Positions 63,310 through 64,000 of a stretch of 64,000 nucleotides of DNA are shown here, one piece after another (within the stretch, counting starts at the first letter, position 1; each line of letters begins with the position of its first letter). The position numbers and the translations under genes are program-made. The notes beneath the pieces are model-generated. The model was not told the origin of the DNA, did not search any database, and was given only the letters and a program-made list of their open reading frames with translations. This DNA comes from Gynurincola endophyticus (GTDB taxonomy: Bacteria; Bacteroidota; Bacteroidia; Chitinophagales; Chitinophagaceae). The stretch is from contig NZ_RCWL01000009.1 in assembly GCF_003991195.1 (NCBI RefSeq), positions 178,618-242,617 on the forward strand. Reading direction: 5' to 3'.

Positions 63310-64000
63310 TTAGTTAGTGCTTGATTTTTTTAATTTTTTCATTTCTTCTCTACTATCTTCTTGAGTTCCCATTCGGTTTTTATGAAATCCATCAGTAAGA
63401 TTTTCAAACCATCCCCATAATTCTTTCTTCTGGCTGCTATTAGTATTTATATTTACTTTTTTAGGATCTTTATCAGTATTCTTATCCATAATAGTTCCAG
63501 GAGTATGACTTAGTCCTAAAATATGCCCTAGCTCATGAGTAGCAACATTATTTATATATGTACCTGAATGTAATCTTTCTACAGCACCAACATCGTCTTT
63601 TGCTATCCCTACTGGATTAATGAATCCTTCTGTGGTATTTTGTGCAGGAATATTATCTACTAAGGATATAATGTAATCAGTGCTTTTTGCTTTATCAACA
63701 TCATTTACAACAGTAGCATTCAGCTGTACATCAACATTTGTCATTATACTCATATTATCCCTATTTTTTGAAGTAAAACTACCGCTAAATGCTTCACTCA
63801 CTTTTTGCTGTAAGTCAATTCTATGTGCATTTCCAAAAGTGCCTTTGGAATCAACGATTGTTAAATTTATTGTTACAGAGGCATTAATAGTTATTGAACC
63901 GTCTTTATTTTTAACACGATTCAATCTCACATGAATATCATCAGGTCTCATCCCATCCGGATCAGTAAACCTAATCGGATTATCAAAGGCATAATTGTAC
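63310..64000 (-). CDS. Rhs-type toxin with C-terminal metzincin peptidase domain (partial)
   Basis: The gene runs in from the right edge; an ATG at 63951 is internal. The visible start is the Rhs core end [16 protein letters not shown]. The next 213 residues begin MRPDDIHVRLN and hold a zinc-peptidase site, HELGHILGLSH (His139, Glu140, His143, His149 counted from Met at 63951), followed by a Met-turn GTIMD (Met155). This HExxHxxGxxH...M layout is a metzincin, similar to matrixin-type domains used as toxins. It likely cleaves proteins of neighbouring cells. Copy 2 of the Rhs-core DNA repeat covers 63953-63999. Confidence 0.85.
   Translation of the reverse strand, partial: YNYAFDNPIRFTDPDGMRPDDIHVRLNRVKNKDGSITINASVTINLTIVDSKGTFGNAHRIDLQQKVSEAFSGSFTSKNRDNMSIMTNVDVQLNATVVNDVDKAKSTDYIISLVDNIPAQNTTEGFINPVGIAKDDVGAVERLHSGTYINNVATHELGHILGLSHTPGTIMDKNTDKDPKKVNINTNSSQKKELWGWFENLTDGFHKNRMGTQEDSREEMKKLKKSSTN
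63953..63999 (-). repeat. 47-bp Rhs-core DNA repeat, copy 2
   Basis: Partner of 62208-62254, 45 of 47 positions identical. It sits at the shell-to-toxin junction of the partial gene at the right edge. Confidence 0.85.

Overview
The window comes from a Bacteroidota genome, most likely a Chitinophagaceae-type free-living saccharolytic bacterium (taxon inferred from gene families, not proven). Supporting signs are a SusC/SusD pair, a type IX secretion (T9SS) sorting domain, an ECF sigma/FecR/STN-TonB receptor signalling set, several S41 peptidase lipoproteins, HmuY and TIG-like surface lipoproteins, a DUF6377 regulator, low GC content and many lipoproteins with a Cys-Lys-Lys or Cys-Lys start. 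No rRNA, tRNA or CRISPR array was recognised.

Layout. 1-3.3 kb: an NAD(P)-binding oxidoreductase cut by the window edge, a zinc-ribbon membrane protein, and a MerR regulator divergent from a membrane-anchored metallo-beta-lactamase-fold hydrolase, with a 24-bp palindrome between them. 3.3-15.4 kb: a starch utilisation locus on the minus strand (DUF6377 regulator, then SusC, SusD, SusE-like protein, lipoprotein GH13 amylase, T9SS-secreted multidomain GH13 amylase) closed by a strong terminator. 15.6-23.5 kb: small unrelated genes on the plus strand (unknown cytosolic protein, I9-like lipoprotein, Ogt, SUKH protein, lipoprotein, AraC, extradiol dioxygenase, zinc alcohol dehydrogenase) plus an SRPBCC protein on minus. 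23.5-33.1 kb: a complete cell-surface signalling locus on minus (ECF sigma, FecR, STN-TonB receptor, predicted beta-helix lipoprotein, second lipoprotein, S41 peptidase), with hairpins between sigma, fecR and receptor genes. 33.4-37.5 kb: a broken M23 peptidase gene, DUF2147 protein, pyruvate oxidase PoxB, a small unknown protein and AlkB. 37.6-43.4 kb: a tripartite RND efflux operon. 44-51.3 kb: an internally deleted AraC gene, an intact AraC with an SDR, an S41 lipoprotein, a methyltransferase, and a Crp/Fnr regulator followed by an FNR-like box and a second SDR. 51.5-56.7 kb: a five-gene lipoprotein operon (HmuY-like, two TIG/DUF5018-like, one unknown, S41 peptidase). 57.5-60.9 kb: an aminotransferase-V enzyme, a DUF1624-type membrane acyltransferase and a lipoprotein. 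61-64 kb: an array of polymorphic-toxin cassettes.

How the genes work together. In the starch locus, SusD and the SusE-like lipoprotein should bind starch, the two amylases should cut it outside the cell or on its surface, and SusC should import the oligosaccharides. In the signalling locus, ligand binding by the STN receptor would be passed through FecR to the sigma factor. In the toxin array, each Rhs-type C-terminus (a metzincin peptidase domain, then a JAB-like domain) is followed within a few bases by a lipoprotein that is the natural candidate for its immunity protein; both units end in the same 46-bp repeat and a hairpin terminator.

The strongest leads are the repeated toxin/immunity cassettes with their shared DNA elements, the Gln replacing the region-I His in the large amylase, the receptorless HmuY/TIG/S41 lipoprotein operon, the FNR-like box, and several decayed genes (M23, AraC and two unidentified coding remnants).
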